A stretch of DNA of 38,784 nt, from NCBI GenBank assembly GCA_913056215.1, contig CAJXMN010000017.1, positions 1 through 38,784 on the forward strand, given 5' to 3'. Within the stretch, counting starts at the first letter, position 1. Each line of letters opens with the position of its first letter. The DNA is from an uncultured Flavobacteriales bacterium (GTDB lineage Bacteria; Bacteroidota; Bacteroidia; Flavobacteriales_D; Crocinitomicaceae). The notes under the pieces are model-generated. The model ran no database searches and was not told the DNA's origin. It saw only the letters and a list, made by a program, of their open reading frames with translations. Shown here in pieces: positions 1 through 9,621 of the stretch. The position numbers and the translations under genes were made by a program.

Positions 1-158
1 CAGCCGTGACTACCAGCGAAGGCGGGATTCAGATAGATTGGATTCGCATAAAACTGCGAAAATTGCGGGTCTTGGGCGCGCACCGTTTCAATATTTGAAA
101 TGCAACATAACAGCGTTATAAACGCCCCAAAAGGTATGATTTTATTAATTTTTAGCAT
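1..158 (-). CDS. PorP/SprF-family type IX secretion membrane protein, N-terminal part (gene runs off the left edge)
   Basis: The first 52 codons are visible on the minus strand, starting at ATG 158-156. The product begins with a basic, hydrophobic signal peptide (about residues 1-29, ending near VRA, with cleavage likely just before QDPQ). It continues DPQFSQFYANPIYLNPAFAG, which is the hallmark opening of PorP/SprF-like outer-membrane proteins that serve the type IX secretion system and gliding machinery. In this family the rest is a beta-barrel of about 300 residues, which lies outside the window. A TATTTTTG box (minus strand, 179-172) sits about 14 bases upstream. The gene is divergent from porU. 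Family assignment is strong for such a short piece; many paralogues exist per genome, so the exact member cannot be named. Confidence 0.85.
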   Translation of the reverse strand, partial: MLKINKIIPFGAFITLLCCISNIETVRAQDPQFSQFYANPIYLNPAFAGSHG

Positions 159-171
159 AGTACTTCTTTCA

Positions 172-179
172 CAAAAATA
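172..179 (-). promoter_or_regulatory. Putative -7 promoter box (TATTTTTG) of the PorP/SprF-like gene
   Basis: Read on the minus strand, 179-172 is TATTTTTG, a match to the Bacteroidetes TAnnTTTG element, 13 bases from the start codon. No clear TTG -33 element is seen at the usual distance, so this rests on the -7 box alone. Confidence 0.4.
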
Positions 180-335
180 CACAAACAACTGTCAATTTTA
201 CGAAAAATTTCGCGCATAGTTACAAAAATATCAAAGTTCTTTTAAAATATCCTCTAAAAATTGGCGTTTTCCAAAAGTAACACGTAATTATTTCGAACTT
301 TTTACGATTTTTGAAGTTATATAAACATATAAAGT

Positions 336-3300
336 ATGAAGCAAACTAGTATCCTTATAATATTGTTTACCCTATTTGGTTACGCTGAACTTTTGTTGGC
401 CCAAGAAATCTCCTTAAAACTAAAGTGGGGGCAAACAATGGATACTGTCTATACAGAAACGGATGCAGTCAAGTATCCACGTCTGAACAATAGTTATTTC
501 AACGGTTCTGATTTCCGATATTTGAAGTCATTTCAACGATCGAACAGAAATGTTACTTGGAAGATTCAGGTACTCAATTATGAAGTAGAAGATGTAACTG
601 AAGAGGAAATGCGTTTTATCGATCGTATGGATTATGATATTTCCGAAGATCTGCAAATGTCATTTAAAAATCACCAACGCATGGGGGAACCCATTTGCTC
701 TATTGAATTGTTCCCTTATATAATAGAGGATGGTCAGGTTCAGCGACTGATAACGGTTGAACTTAAGAAAAACCAAGAGCCTGTTTACAACACAAAAACA
801 CATGAGTTTGCTGAAAACTCGGTGTTACAAGCGGGTACGGGTAGTTGGTATAAGGTAAGTCTGCAACAAACAGGTGTCTATAAAATCAATTATTCATTTT
901 TGGAAGAGATTGGAGTGGATGTTGATGGGTTAAGTGCTGATGCGATTAATGTTTTTGGAAATGGTTTTGGACGTTTGCCAGAGTCGAATGCCCAGGATCG
1001 ACCAGATGATTTAATCAAAAATAGCATTCAGATGTTTGATGGTGGGGACGGGGCTTTCGACGAAGGAGATTATTTTATTTTTTATGGACGTGGTCCACAT
1101 CGATGGGAACTTGGAAACAATGGTGCTTTTAAGCGGGTACTGAATAACTATTCGGGTGTATCGACTTATTTTATAAATATAAATAGTGCTGAAACACCTG
1201 CACGTATTCAAAGTGCGGACCTTTCATCCGTTCCTAGTACGAATACTGTTACAGATTATAATAGCTTTACCATACACGAACAAGAGTCCTTGAATTTAAT
1301 TAAAGGAGGTCAGCGATGGTATGGAGAAGTGTTTGATACTGAATTGACACAGACATTTTCGATGAATATACCGAACATCAATACGAGTGCTGATGCTACA
1401 GTAAAGGCATTCATGGCTTGTAAAGAAGGTAGTAGTGGCGGAAACACCAATTTTGAAGTCAGACATAATGGAACGCTCGTTGGGAGCTCTGCTTTTTCTC
1501 AAACAAGTAGCGATAGCTATTCAAGAACTGGTTTTACTTCCATGCCTGGCAATCTCAATCTTTCTTCAAGTACTTTCAGTTTATCTGTCCGATTTAATCG
1601 CGTGACACCTACAGATGTTGGTTATCTTGATTATCTATTAGTGAATACACGTAGTAACCTTACTTATGGGGTGGGTGATTTAGACTTTAGAGATGTTAAT
1701 TCAGTAGGTCCAGGTAACGTCAGTACCTTTGAAATCACCAACACTCCCTCAGATGCCAAGGTTTGGGAAGTGACTACTGTGACCAATCCGAGAAGTGTTC
1801 AGGGAAATTTGATAAATGGAACAATGCAATTCAAAGTGGCCACGGATAGTTTGCGAACATTTATCGCATTTGATCCGTCAAATTATAAAACGCCTGTATT
1901 TGTAAAAAAAGTCCGTCATCAGAACTTACATGGTCTGGCACAAACAGATAATCTCATCGTAACCCATCCGTTATTTTTAAGTCAAGCTAATCGTCTGGCG
2001 TCATTGCATGAGAACAATGGTGTAAGCACCCACGTGGTGACAACAGATCAAATTTACAATGAATTTTCTGGAGGTACTCAGGACCCAACGGCTATTAAAT
2101 TTTTCGCTAAAATGTTTTATGACAGAGCAGAAGGGGACCCCAATAAAATGCCGAAATATTTAACGCTGTTCGGAGATGGAACTTATGACCCTAAGGAACG
2201 CGTCAGTAATAACAATTATATGGTTCCAGTTTACCATACGGTAACATCGGAGGGATATATATCCACATTATTATCTGATGATTATTTTGGCTTTCTAGAC
2301 GAGAGCGAATCATTCGATCCGAGTGACGAACTGGATATCGCTGTTGGAAGATTAGTAGCTACAACGGAAGAGGATGCGATCAATCTCGTGAATAAAATTG
2401 AACATTATATGAAGAATGGTTCTAATCTTTATGCTGGCGACGATTTATCATGCGGTGAAGATGGCTATATTAGTACGCATGGTGATTGGCGCTTACGATA
2501 TACCTTAGTTGCGGATGATGAAGAAAATGGTTATTTCGTTGTCAATGACTTAGAGCCAGCTTATGATTATGTTAAAACGAATTATCCTGTAATGAATGCC
2601 AGAAAAATTTATTCAGATGCTTATACACAGACAACGACAGCGGGAGGTGAAAGGTATCCCGATGTAAATGAGGAGTTGGACCGCTCGATCGCCTCTGGTT
2701 CTATTTTAACTTGCTATGTCGGGCATGGTGGTGCGATGGGGGCGGCCTCTGAAAGAATTATCACTATTGGTCAAATTCGAGACTGGGATAATATTGACAG
2801 GTTAACACTTTTTGTTTCGGCAACGTGTGAGTTTGGTCGTATTGATGATAATGAACGTGTTTCTGCAGGAGAATGGATGGCGCTGAATAAAACGGGGGGA
2901 GCTATAGCCCTTATGACTACTACGCGAGCAGTATACTTTACAACAAACTCCATTACTACCAAAAGGTTCTTTGAAAATGTCTATGAGAAAAATACGGATC
3001 GAGAGCCGTTGACGTTTGGCGAAATCATTACACGGACAAAGAATGATGTAGTGGGTGGATCAAATAATAAGAGAAGCTTTATGCTGCTAGGCGACCCTGC
3101 GCTAAAAATTGCATTACCTCATGAAAAAGTAGTTCTCGACTCAGTGAACAACGTTGATGTAACCCAGCAGAATGATACGATAAAGGCCTTGTCGAAAGTA
3201 CGGATGCGCGGGCATTTGGAAGATCAATATGGAAATATGTTGTCGAATTACGATGGTATTTTGCAACCGTCAATACTTGATAAACCGAAAGATTTTCAGA

Positions 3301-4205
3301 CCTTGGGGCAAGATGCAGGATCGCCTGTTATCAATTTTGAACAACAACTCAACGTTCTTTTCCGAGGGAAATCAAGTATTAATAATGGTGAGTTCGAGTA
3401 CGAATTTATAGTGCCTAAAGATATTGACTACAGTTATGGTCAGGGTAAGGCGAGTTACTATGCAAATGACAAACAGGATGTTTCCGCAGGAGGGTATTCC
3501 AATAGTTTTATCATAGGTGGCGTAGATACGACTGGTTTAGATGATAACGAAGGACCTGAATTGACGCTTTACCTCAACGATGATAATTTTGTCAATGGTG
3601 GGCTCACAGACGCTACCCCTGTCTTAATAGCTGAGTTGTATGACGAAAGCGGAATTAATACAGTAGGGAATGGAATTGGTCACGACATTACTTTAGTTAT
3701 CGACCAGAATACAAGTGATGCCAAGGTGCTGAATGAATACTACAGTTCTGATTTGGATACCTATAAAAGTGGCGAATTGAATTATCAATTGTCAGAATTG
3801 TCTGAAGGATTACATACCTTGACCATGAAAGCCTGGGATGTCAACAATAATTCGAGTGAGCAAACGATTGAATTCACGGTACAAGAGAGTGCTGAAATCG
3901 CACTTGATCACGTTTTAAATTATCCTAACCCATTTACAACTAAAACAGAATTCTTTTTTGAACACAATCAAGTATGCGCGGCGTTAGAAACGCAAGTGGA
4001 AATTTTCACAGTGACTGGGCGCTTGGTGAGAACGATAAATAGAATTGTAGAAACGCGTGGATTTAGGACGGAAGGAATATTATGGGATGGTAAAGATGAG
4101 TTTGGTGATCAACTTGCAAAAGGTGTTTACGTATATCGTATTACAGTTGAAAATCCGGATGGACAAACTGCTCGTGCTATGGAAAAATTGTATCTTTTAA
4201 AGTGA
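336..4205 (+). CDS. porU: Type IX secretion system sortase PorU (gingipain-like C25 peptidase)
   Basis: PorU is the cell-surface sortase that removes the C-terminal signal of T9SS cargo and attaches cargo to lipopolysaccharide. The 1289-residue product starts with a signal peptide (cleavage likely after LLLA near residue 22). The C25 catalytic region shows the His in CYVGHGG (His797) and the Cys in SATCEFG (Cys831), followed by SAGEWMALNKTGGAIA and FMLLGDPAL, which is typical of the gingipain fold. The C-terminus (from about residue 1190) has NYPNPFTTKTEF, then WDGKDEFG and GVYVYRI, a T9SS-type beta-sandwich domain; PorU is known to keep its own. Length fits the family. It lies directly upstream of porV, its usual partner, with a 109-base gap that holds a possible promoter. 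No frameshift or missing catalytic residue is seen. Confidence 0.93.
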   Translation: MKQTSILIILFTLFGYAELLLAQEISLKLKWGQTMDTVYTETDAVKYPRLNNSYFNGSDFRYLKSFQRSNRNVTWKIQVLNYEVEDVTEEEMRFIDRMDYDISEDLQMSFKNHQRMGEPICSIELFPYIIEDGQVQRLITVELKKNQEPVYNTKTHEFAENSVLQAGTGSWYKVSLQQTGVYKINYSFLEEIGVDVDGLSADAINVFGNGFGRLPESNAQDRPDDLIKNSIQMFDGGDGAFDEGDYFIFYGRGPHRWELGNNGAFKRVLNNYSGVSTYFININSAETPARIQSADLSSVPSTNTVTDYNSFTIHEQESLNLIKGGQRWYGEVFDTELTQTFSMNIPNINTSADATVKAFMACKEGSSGGNTNFEVRHNGTLVGSSAFSQTSSDSYSRTGFTSMPGNLNLSSSTFSLSVRFNRVTPTDVGYLDYLLVNTRSNLTYGVGDLDFRDVNSVGPGNVSTFEITNTPSDAKVWEVTTVTNPRSVQGNLINGTMQFKVATDSLRTFIAFDPSNYKTPVFVKKVRHQNLHGLAQTDNLIVTHPLFLSQANRLASLHENNGVSTHVVTTDQIYNEFSGGTQDPTAIKFFAKMFYDRAEGDPNKMPKYLTLFGDGTYDPKERVSNNNYMVPVYHTVTSEGYISTLLSDDYFGFLDESESFDPSDELDIAVGRLVATTEEDAINLVNKIEHYMKNGSNLYAGDDLSCGEDGYISTHGDWRLRYTLVADDEENGYFVVNDLEPAYDYVKTNYPVMNARKIYSDAYTQTTTAGGERYPDVNEELDRSIASGSILTCYVGHGGAMGAASERIITIGQIRDWDNIDRLTLFVSATCEFGRIDDNERVSAGEWMALNKTGGAIALMTTTRAVYFTTNSITTKRFFENVYEKNTDREPLTFGEIITRTKNDVVGGSNNKRSFMLLGDPALKIALPHEKVVLDSVNNVDVTQQNDTIKALSKVRMRGHLEDQYGNMLSNYDGILQPSILDKPKDFQTLGQDAGSPVINFEQQLNVLFRGKSSINNGEFEYEFIVPKDIDYSYGQGKASYYANDKQDVSAGGYSNSFIIGGVDTTGLDDNEGPELTLYLNDDNFVNGGLTDATPVLIAELYDESGINTVGNGIGHDITLVIDQNTSDAKVLNEYYSSDLDTYKSGELNYQLSELSEGLHTLTMKAWDVNNNSSEQTIEFTVQESAEIALDHVLNYPNPFTTKTEFFFEHNQVCAALETQVEIFTVTGRLVRTINRIVETRGFRTEGILWDGKDEFGDQLAKGVYVYRITVENPDGQTARAMEKLYLLK

Positions 4206-4232
4206 TGATACAATAAATTTTTATGAATTGCG

Positions 4233-4240
4233 TATATTTG
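4233..4240 (+). promoter_or_regulatory. Putative -7 promoter box (TATATTTG) upstream of porV
   Basis: TATATTTG in the porU-porV gap is an exact TAnnTTTG match, about 75 bases before the porV ATG. No convincing -33 TTTG is found 18-20 bases upstream. It may give porV and ispF a promoter independent of porU. Confidence 0.4.
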
Positions 4241-4314
4241 TATGATGTGATCTGCTAACTTTAGAAATAGTGGGTCGATGTCGTTATGCAACGGAGTTAA
4301 ACAGATAATTGAAG

Positions 4315-5580
4315 ATGACAAAAAGATATTCTTACTCATTAATCGTTCTATTGCTTGTGGCCCACGTATCATTTGGTCAAAACACCAATGAAACAAATCC
4401 ATCGGATCTACAACTCAATACGATTACTACTGCTGTACCTTTTTTACAGATTACACCAGACTCGCGTTCTGGAGCTATGGGTGATATCGGTACAGCACTG
4501 AGTCCAACAGCGAACTCCTTGTTCTGGAATACGTCGATGCTTTCTTTTACTGAAGAAAAGTCAGAAGTATCACTTTCGTACTCCCCTTGGTTACAAAATA
4601 TTTCAAATGATATCAACCTCTCTCACTTGGGAGGATATGCGCGACTTAATGATCGTAACGTTATAGGAGCTTCTTTACGCTATTTTAGTTTGGGAGAAAT
4701 TGTATTTACAGATAATACGGGAAATGAGACCCGACGTTTTACACCGACTGAGTTTGAAATTTTAGTAGGATACGCTTTCAAATTAAACGATCACTTTTCA
4801 TTAGGATTAAATGGTAAATTTATTCTTTCTGATTTGACCTCTGGTGTCACGGTAGCTGGTTCAGCAACAACTGCTGGTTTAGCTGGTGCGGCAGATCTCT
4901 CTTTTACTTACCGTAATGAAGATGTTAGATATGGTGGTACAAAAGGTGCGTTTGCATTTGGTGCGACCCTTAATAATATCGGTAATAAAATGTCTTATAC
5001 GGTAGAGAATGACCGTGATTTCCTCCCTACGAATTTGCGATTGGGAACAGCTCTTACTTTTGATTTGGATTCCTATAATAGCCTAACGTGGGCACTCGAT
5101 GCTTCAAAGCTTTTGGTTCCAACACCTCCCCGCATTAACAGCGACGGAGATATTATGTCTGGGTATGATCCAAACGTTGGAGTTGTTCCAGGTATGTTGC
5201 AATCGTTTTATGATGCACCCGGGGCGTTAGCAGAAGATGAGAATGGCGATTTTATTGAGAATCAAGACGGTTCTTATGAAACTGTAGAGGGAACTAAATT
5301 TAAAGAAGAACTTTCTGAAATTATGATAGGTTCTGGACTTGAATATTGGTACAACGATTTATTTGCAGCTCGTATGGGGTATTTCTATGAAAATATTAAT
5401 AAAGGGGCTCGGCAACATTTTACTTTCGGTATCGGTTTGAAATATAAACGTTTTGGAATTGATTTTTCTTACCTCACCTCGGTGCGGAGAAATAACCCAT
5501 TGCAAAACACGATCCGTTTTACTTTGCGTCTTTATCTTGGCGAAGACAGAGGTGGCAACGGTTCGGTAAAACCTCAATAA
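4315..5580 (+). CDS. porV: Type IX secretion outer-membrane protein PorV (LptO)
   Basis: PorV is a FadL-like outer-membrane barrel that collects T9SS cargo from the translocon and hands it to PorU. I place the start at ATG 4315 (421 residues), giving MTKRYSYS and a clean signal peptide with cleavage after SFG before QNTN. A TTG six bases upstream is possible but unlikely. The sequence TAVPFLQITPDSRSGAMGDI, just after the signal, is characteristic of PorV, as is the following ATSPTANSLFWN-like region (here TALSPTANSLFWN). The rest alternates short beta-strands and ends in the aromatic strand FTLRLYLGE. It follows porU, and its TAA at 5578-5580 directly abuts the ispF ATG, so ispF is probably co-transcribed and translationally coupled. 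Confidence 0.93.
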   Translation: MTKRYSYSLIVLLLVAHVSFGQNTNETNPSDLQLNTITTAVPFLQITPDSRSGAMGDIGTALSPTANSLFWNTSMLSFTEEKSEVSLSYSPWLQNISNDINLSHLGGYARLNDRNVIGASLRYFSLGEIVFTDNTGNETRRFTPTEFEILVGYAFKLNDHFSLGLNGKFILSDLTSGVTVAGSATTAGLAGAADLSFTYRNEDVRYGGTKGAFAFGATLNNIGNKMSYTVENDRDFLPTNLRLGTALTFDLDSYNSLTWALDASKLLVPTPPRINSDGDIMSGYDPNVGVVPGMLQSFYDAPGALAEDENGDFIENQDGSYETVEGTKFKEELSEIMIGSGLEYWYNDLFAARMGYFYENINKGARQHFTFGIGLKYKRFGIDFSYLTSVRRNNPLQNTIRFTLRLYLGEDRGGNGSVKPQ

Positions 5581-6057
5581 ATGAATATCCGTATTGGTTT
5601 TGGAGTTGACGTTCATCAACTTGTAGCTGGAAGACCGCTATTTCTTGGTGGGGTACAATTGCCTGCTGAAAAGGGAGCACTCGGTCATTCAGATGCTGAT
5701 GTTCTCTTACATGCGATTTGTGACGCTATTTTAGGAGCTGGCAATTTGAGGGATATTGGATATCATTTCTCTGATCAGGATCCAGCTTATGAAGGAATTG
5801 ATAGTAAAATACTCTTGCGTAAATGCTATGAGCTCATTCAACAGAAAGGGTATCACCTTGTAAATATTGATGCAACGGTCATTTTGGAACAACCGAAAGT
5901 GAATCCGCACATTGATCAGATAAAAACTGTCATCTCAGACCAGTTAGACTGTACAGAAGATAAGATATCCATCAAAGCTACTACTCACGAAAAAGTCGAC
6001 TCTTTTGGAGCGGGAGAGGCTATAAAAGCTTATGCAGTCTGTCTAATTAATAAATAA
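5581..6057 (+). CDS. ispF: 2-C-methyl-D-erythritol 2,4-cyclodiphosphate synthase
   Basis: IspF cyclises CDP-ME 2-phosphate to ME-cPP with release of CMP in the non-mevalonate isoprenoid pathway; it is a cytoplasmic trimer with a metal at each active site. The 158-residue product has the full-length fold with metal ligands Asp10 and His12 in GFGVDVHQ and His44 in HSDADVLLHA. The C-terminal signature KATTHEKVDSFGAGEAIKAY is present, although it reads DSFGAGEA where many homologues have GFTGRGEG. The ATG starts on the base after the porV stop codon, with no intergenic space. Downstream it converges on feoB across about 75 bases in which I see no strong terminator. Confidence 0.96.
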   Translation: MNIRIGFGVDVHQLVAGRPLFLGGVQLPAEKGALGHSDADVLLHAICDAILGAGNLRDIGYHFSDQDPAYEGIDSKILLRKCYELIQQKGYHLVNIDATVILEQPKVNPHIDQIKTVISDQLDCTEDKISIKATTHEKVDSFGAGEAIKAYAVCLINK

Positions 6058-6132
6058 TTGTGTCTGTTCATAGCCTCAAAATATAGATACTGATAGTTTT
6101 AGTTATGCTCAGCTCATCTTGCTGATAAAGGA

Positions 6133-8199
6133 TTATGCTAATAGTTGATATGTTCCCAAAGCTGATAAATAGGCGATACCAGTGAAAATTAAAAACTGCC
6201 AGATGGCTACACTCCAGCTTTTTGTCTCCTGACGCACGATAGCGACAGTACTCATGCATTGAAGAGCGAAAACATAAAATATAAGCAGGGAAAAAGCAGT
6301 TGCATATGAAAAATTGATCGATTTTAGACCTTTCTTTCCTTCTATATCTCCTTGAACACTATAAATGGTTGACATTGTTCCTACGAAAACTTCTCGTGCG
6401 GCGAAAGAGGCCACCACTGCAATGCCTATTTTCCAGTCGTAACCCAACGGCTGGATTGCAGGTTCGATTGACTTACCAATAATTCCAAGGTAGGAGTGTT
6501 CCAATTTTTCACTACTCATTTTATTTTCCAGCGTTTTTTGATTGGCGCCTTCTTCATTCATGAGCGATGTATAATGATCTTCAATTTGCTTCATTTCATC
6601 AGCTGGGCCAAAATAGGACAGGAACCAGAGTATAATTGATGCAATCAGGATGATTTTTCCCGCTTCCAATACGAAGGTCTTGCCTTTGTTGATCATGTTG
6701 GAAAGCGCATTTTTCAAGCTGGGAAATTTATAATTGGGTAGCTCCAGAATAAAACTATTATCACTACCAGAAGGAGAAAACTTATGGATGAGGAGCGCTA
6801 TGATTAGACTCACCGCGATTCCTAAAACGTAAAGTCCCATCATAAAAAGCCCCTGGATACTAATGAAGCCCCAAATGTAATCGCGCGGTGCGATAAAAGA
6901 GACCAAAAATACATATACCGGTAGCCGAGCAGAACAACTCATGAGTGGTGTGATAAAAATAGTAATGAATCGTTCGCGTTTATTTTCGATGGATCGAGCG
7001 GCCATGATCGCAGGTATAGCACAAGCAAAGCCACCGACCAGTGGAACAATCGACTTACCATTCATTCCAAATTTCCGCAGCAAACCATCTGTCATAAAAC
7101 TGACGCGCGACAAATAACCTGTATCTTCTAGTATTGCGATCAATCCAAAAAGAATCATAATCTGAGGTACAAATACCAGAACGCCAGCTAATCCAGCAAA
7201 TATGCCATCCGAAATAAAGTCCGCGAAAGCTCCTGCCGGGAGCCATTCAGCAACTGCTTCACCCAGCCATACTACACCATCGTTAATCGCGTCCATGGGG
7301 TAGGCAGCAAACGTAAAAATAGCCTGGAATATGATAAAAAACACAAAAAGAAAAATGAGTAAACCCCAAACGGGATGGGTGACATATTTATCAATATGAT
7401 CAGTAATGGTTCTGCGATTTTTATCCGATTGTTTTGTGATAAAGGTTTTCGTTGCTTTATTCACCCTTTCTACGCGGTCGTTTATTTCAAGTAGCTCTTG
7501 TTTTACAGTGTCGAACTGAAAAGGCTGCATGCGCTCTTCAAAAGTATTCAGGTCAGTTTCTTCGAGATATTCTTTAGCTGCACCTATTTGTTTAAAAAGC
7601 ATGTATTTGCTGCGATGTTCAAATAGATTGCTAACCGCCTCCAATACTTTATGATGTTTTTCTTCATTAAATAGCGAACTCGAAGCTATAGGCAAAGGAG
7701 CACTTAAGCGTTTTTTTAATGCTTCGATTCCCGTGCCTTTACGTGCGCTAATCCCAATTACGGGAACATCGAAGAAATCGCTCATCTTTTCAATGTCGAT
7801 AACATCACCATCTTTCTCGGTGATATCAATCATATTGACCGCTAAAATGGTAGGAATTCCTAATTCGATAACCTGAGACGCAAAAAAGAGATTTCGCGCT
7901 AAATTTGTGCCATCTGCTACAAAAACGATGAGATCAGGGAAAGAAGCGGAATGTGGATTCAATAAGATATCCTGTACAACTTTTTCATCTTCATTTTTGG
8001 AGGAAAGACTGTACGTTCCTGGGAGATCAATTATATCGTAAAGTTCATCATTTGGTAATCGCAATACCCCAGAGCGCTTATCTACGGTTACCCCTGGGTA
8101 GTTTCCGACGCGCTGTCGCATTCCAGTTAATCGATTAAACAGGGAAGTTTTTCCCGAATTGGGGTTGCCGACGAGTGCTATTTTTTTGCGTTGAGCCAT
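6133..8199 (-). CDS. feoB: Ferrous iron transport protein B (G-protein-coupled Fe2+ permease)
   Basis: FeoB imports Fe2+ across the inner membrane. The 688-residue product starts with a G domain: G1 GNPNSGKT (residues 11-18), G3 DLPG (58-61) and G4 NMID (122-125). A helical spacer follows to about residue 270, then a multi-span membrane region with two Gate motifs, including GFACAIPAIMAAR and the paired CSARLPVYVF segment. I choose ATG 8199 (MAQRKKIALV) because homologues begin there; an in-frame ATG at 8271 would add 24 residues rich in Cys/Phe that do not resemble the family, and a likely promoter box lies between the two. No feoA or feoC reading frame is found on either side. The final residues run straight out of the last membrane helix. 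Confidence 0.95.
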   Translation of the reverse strand: MAQRKKIALVGNPNSGKTSLFNRLTGMRQRVGNYPGVTVDKRSGVLRLPNDELYDIIDLPGTYSLSSKNEDEKVVQDILLNPHSASFPDLIVFVADGTNLARNLFFASQVIELGIPTILAVNMIDITEKDGDVIDIEKMSDFFDVPVIGISARKGTGIEALKKRLSAPLPIASSSLFNEEKHHKVLEAVSNLFEHRSKYMLFKQIGAAKEYLEETDLNTFEERMQPFQFDTVKQELLEINDRVERVNKATKTFITKQSDKNRRTITDHIDKYVTHPVWGLLIFLFVFFIIFQAIFTFAAYPMDAINDGVVWLGEAVAEWLPAGAFADFISDGIFAGLAGVLVFVPQIMILFGLIAILEDTGYLSRVSFMTDGLLRKFGMNGKSIVPLVGGFACAIPAIMAARSIENKRERFITIFITPLMSCSARLPVYVFLVSFIAPRDYIWGFISIQGLFMMGLYVLGIAVSLIIALLIHKFSPSGSDNSFILELPNYKFPSLKNALSNMINKGKTFVLEAGKIILIASIILWFLSYFGPADEMKQIEDHYTSLMNEEGANQKTLENKMSSEKLEHSYLGIIGKSIEPAIQPLGYDWKIGIAVVASFAAREVFVGTMSTIYSVQGDIEGKKGLKSINFSYATAFSLLIFYVFALQCMSTVAIVRQETKSWSVAIWQFLIFTGIAYLSALGTYQLLA

Positions 8200-8206
8200 T
8201 GCGGTG

Positions 8207-8214
8207 CAAAAATG
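8207..8214 (-). promoter_or_regulatory. Possible -7 box (CATTTTTG) very close to the feoB start
   Basis: On the minus strand 8214-8207 reads CATTTTTG, one mismatch from TAnnTTTG, only 7 bases from ATG 8199. If used, the transcript would have a leader of roughly five bases and would exclude the longer feoB start. Confidence 0.28.
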
Positions 8215-8446
8215 ACAAAAAAATGTTGTTTTTGCAGTACCTAAACATTGGTATTTTTCAATAACGCTCATAGTATTCGGCTTTTATTTCCATTTAAATT
8301 TTTACCGGTATGAATATTACTCGTTGAACAGGTGTGACATAGTTTTTTACAACCCAATTCAAATTGAATGTGTGAGGTCAAAAATCAATTATTCAATAAC
8401 GAAGGGATTGGAATGAACAGCGTGATGAAACATTTCTAGATTTATT

Positions 8447-8454
8447 TATCTTCG
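8447..8454 (+). promoter_or_regulatory. Possible -7 box (TATCTTCG) upstream of wecB
   Basis: TATCTTCG fits a TAnnTT(T/C)G box and ends 16 bases before the wecB ATG. A TTG -33 element is not evident. Confidence 0.3.
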
Positions 8455-8470
8455 TTGCAAAGATTGAAAT

Positions 8471-9616
8471 ATGAAGAAAATTGTAACCATCATTGGTGCG
8501 CGACCACAAATCATCAAGTCAGCTGCAATATCACGAGCAGTTCGAGATGAATTTGGGGATCAACTACAGGAAGTAATTGTTCATACGGGTCAACACTACG
8601 ACGAAAATATGTCTTCTGTCTTTTTTGACGAAATGAATATACCGGAACCCCATTATAATTTGGGTGTAGGGTCTGCCTCACATGGAAAGCAAACAGCTAT
8701 GATGATCGAACGTCTCGAGGTGATTTTACGCGATGAGGAGCCTAATGGCTTATTGGTTTACGGTGATACAAATTCTACATTGGCAGGCGCGATAACGGCT
8801 TCAAAAATGCATATACCAATTGTGCACGTCGAGGCTGGATTGCGCAGTTTTAATAAGTCAATGCCTGAGGAAGTCAATCGAGTTGTTTGTGATCATCTGT
8901 CGACGTTACTGTTTTCTCCGACAAAAGCAGGGTACCTTCATTTGAAAGCAGAAGGGTTTTCGCCTAAAACGACACCACCTTATTCACCGGATACTCCAAA
9001 GATTTATCATTGTGGTGATATTATGTTGGATAATACACTTTTCTTCAAAGATGTAGCTCTGCAGAAAAATACAGTGATTGAAATGAATCAGCTTCAAAGT
9101 AAAAACTTTTTTCTAAGCACCATTCATCGCGGAGCTAATACAGATCACGCAACCCATTTAACGGCTATTTTTGAAGCTTTTTTAACCATCTTAGAAAATT
9201 TCCCATCGCATTCTATTGTTCTTCCTTTACATCCCCGAACACTTAAAAACATGGAAGAGAGGTTGGAAAAAGACTTCTTAGAAAACATCAGAAATCATGA
9301 ACGAATGATCATTATTCCCCCCGTTTCTTATTTGAATATTTTAGCACTTGAAAGTAAATGCGATCTTTTAATTACAGATAGTGGAGGTCTCCAAAAAGAA
9401 GCTTATTTCAACGAAAAGCCGTGTGTGATTTTAAGGCCTGAAACGGAGTGGACAGAAATTGTGGAACAAGGTAATGCTGTAATTGCCAATGCTGACAAAG
9501 CGAAGATTGTTGATGGTGTTGATAAGCTGATGCAGAAAAAACTCAAGTTTCCTCCTCTTTATGGTGATGGAAGCGCTGCGGTCTTTGTCTGTGAGCAAAT
9601 TGTTAAGTACCTTTAG
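8471..9616 (+). CDS. wecB: UDP-N-acetylglucosamine 2-epimerase (non-hydrolysing)
   Basis: This cytoplasmic enzyme interconverts UDP-GlcNAc and UDP-ManNAc, a precursor for ManNAc-containing surface glycans. The 381-residue product shows the family motifs in order: GARP (9-12), HTGQH (38-42), GDTNST (98-103), HVEAGLRS (119-126), PEEVNR (132-137) and DSGGLQKEA (from Asp303). These are the nucleotide and catalytic elements of the GT-B-like epimerase fold. The gene is followed after 5 bases by a polysaccharide-deacetylase-like gene and then a GSCFA gene, so all three are probably one operon. No UDP-ManNAc dehydrogenase (WecC) is present in the window, so the fate of UDP-ManNAc is open. Confidence 0.94.
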   Translation: MKKIVTIIGARPQIIKSAAISRAVRDEFGDQLQEVIVHTGQHYDENMSSVFFDEMNIPEPHYNLGVGSASHGKQTAMMIERLEVILRDEEPNGLLVYGDTNSTLAGAITASKMHIPIVHVEAGLRSFNKSMPEEVNRVVCDHLSTLLFSPTKAGYLHLKAEGFSPKTTPPYSPDTPKIYHCGDIMLDNTLFFKDVALQKNTVIEMNQLQSKNFFLSTIHRGANTDHATHLTAIFEAFLTILENFPSHSIVLPLHPRTLKNMEERLEKDFLENIRNHERMIIIPPVSYLNILALESKCDLLITDSGGLQKEAYFNEKPCVILRPETEWTEIVEQGNAVIANADKAKIVDGVDKLMQKKLKFPPLYGDGSAAVFVCEQIVKYL

Positions 9617-9621
9617 TAGAT

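Noticed and set aside
4127-4402. 91-codon minus-strand frame across the porU-porV junction
   Set aside because: It is antisense to two clear genes, with no signal of its own.
8200-8271. Longer feoB start at 8271 adding 24 residues
   Set aside because: The added residues do not resemble FeoB N-termini, which begin near MAQRKKIALV, and a likely promoter box lies inside the added stretch.
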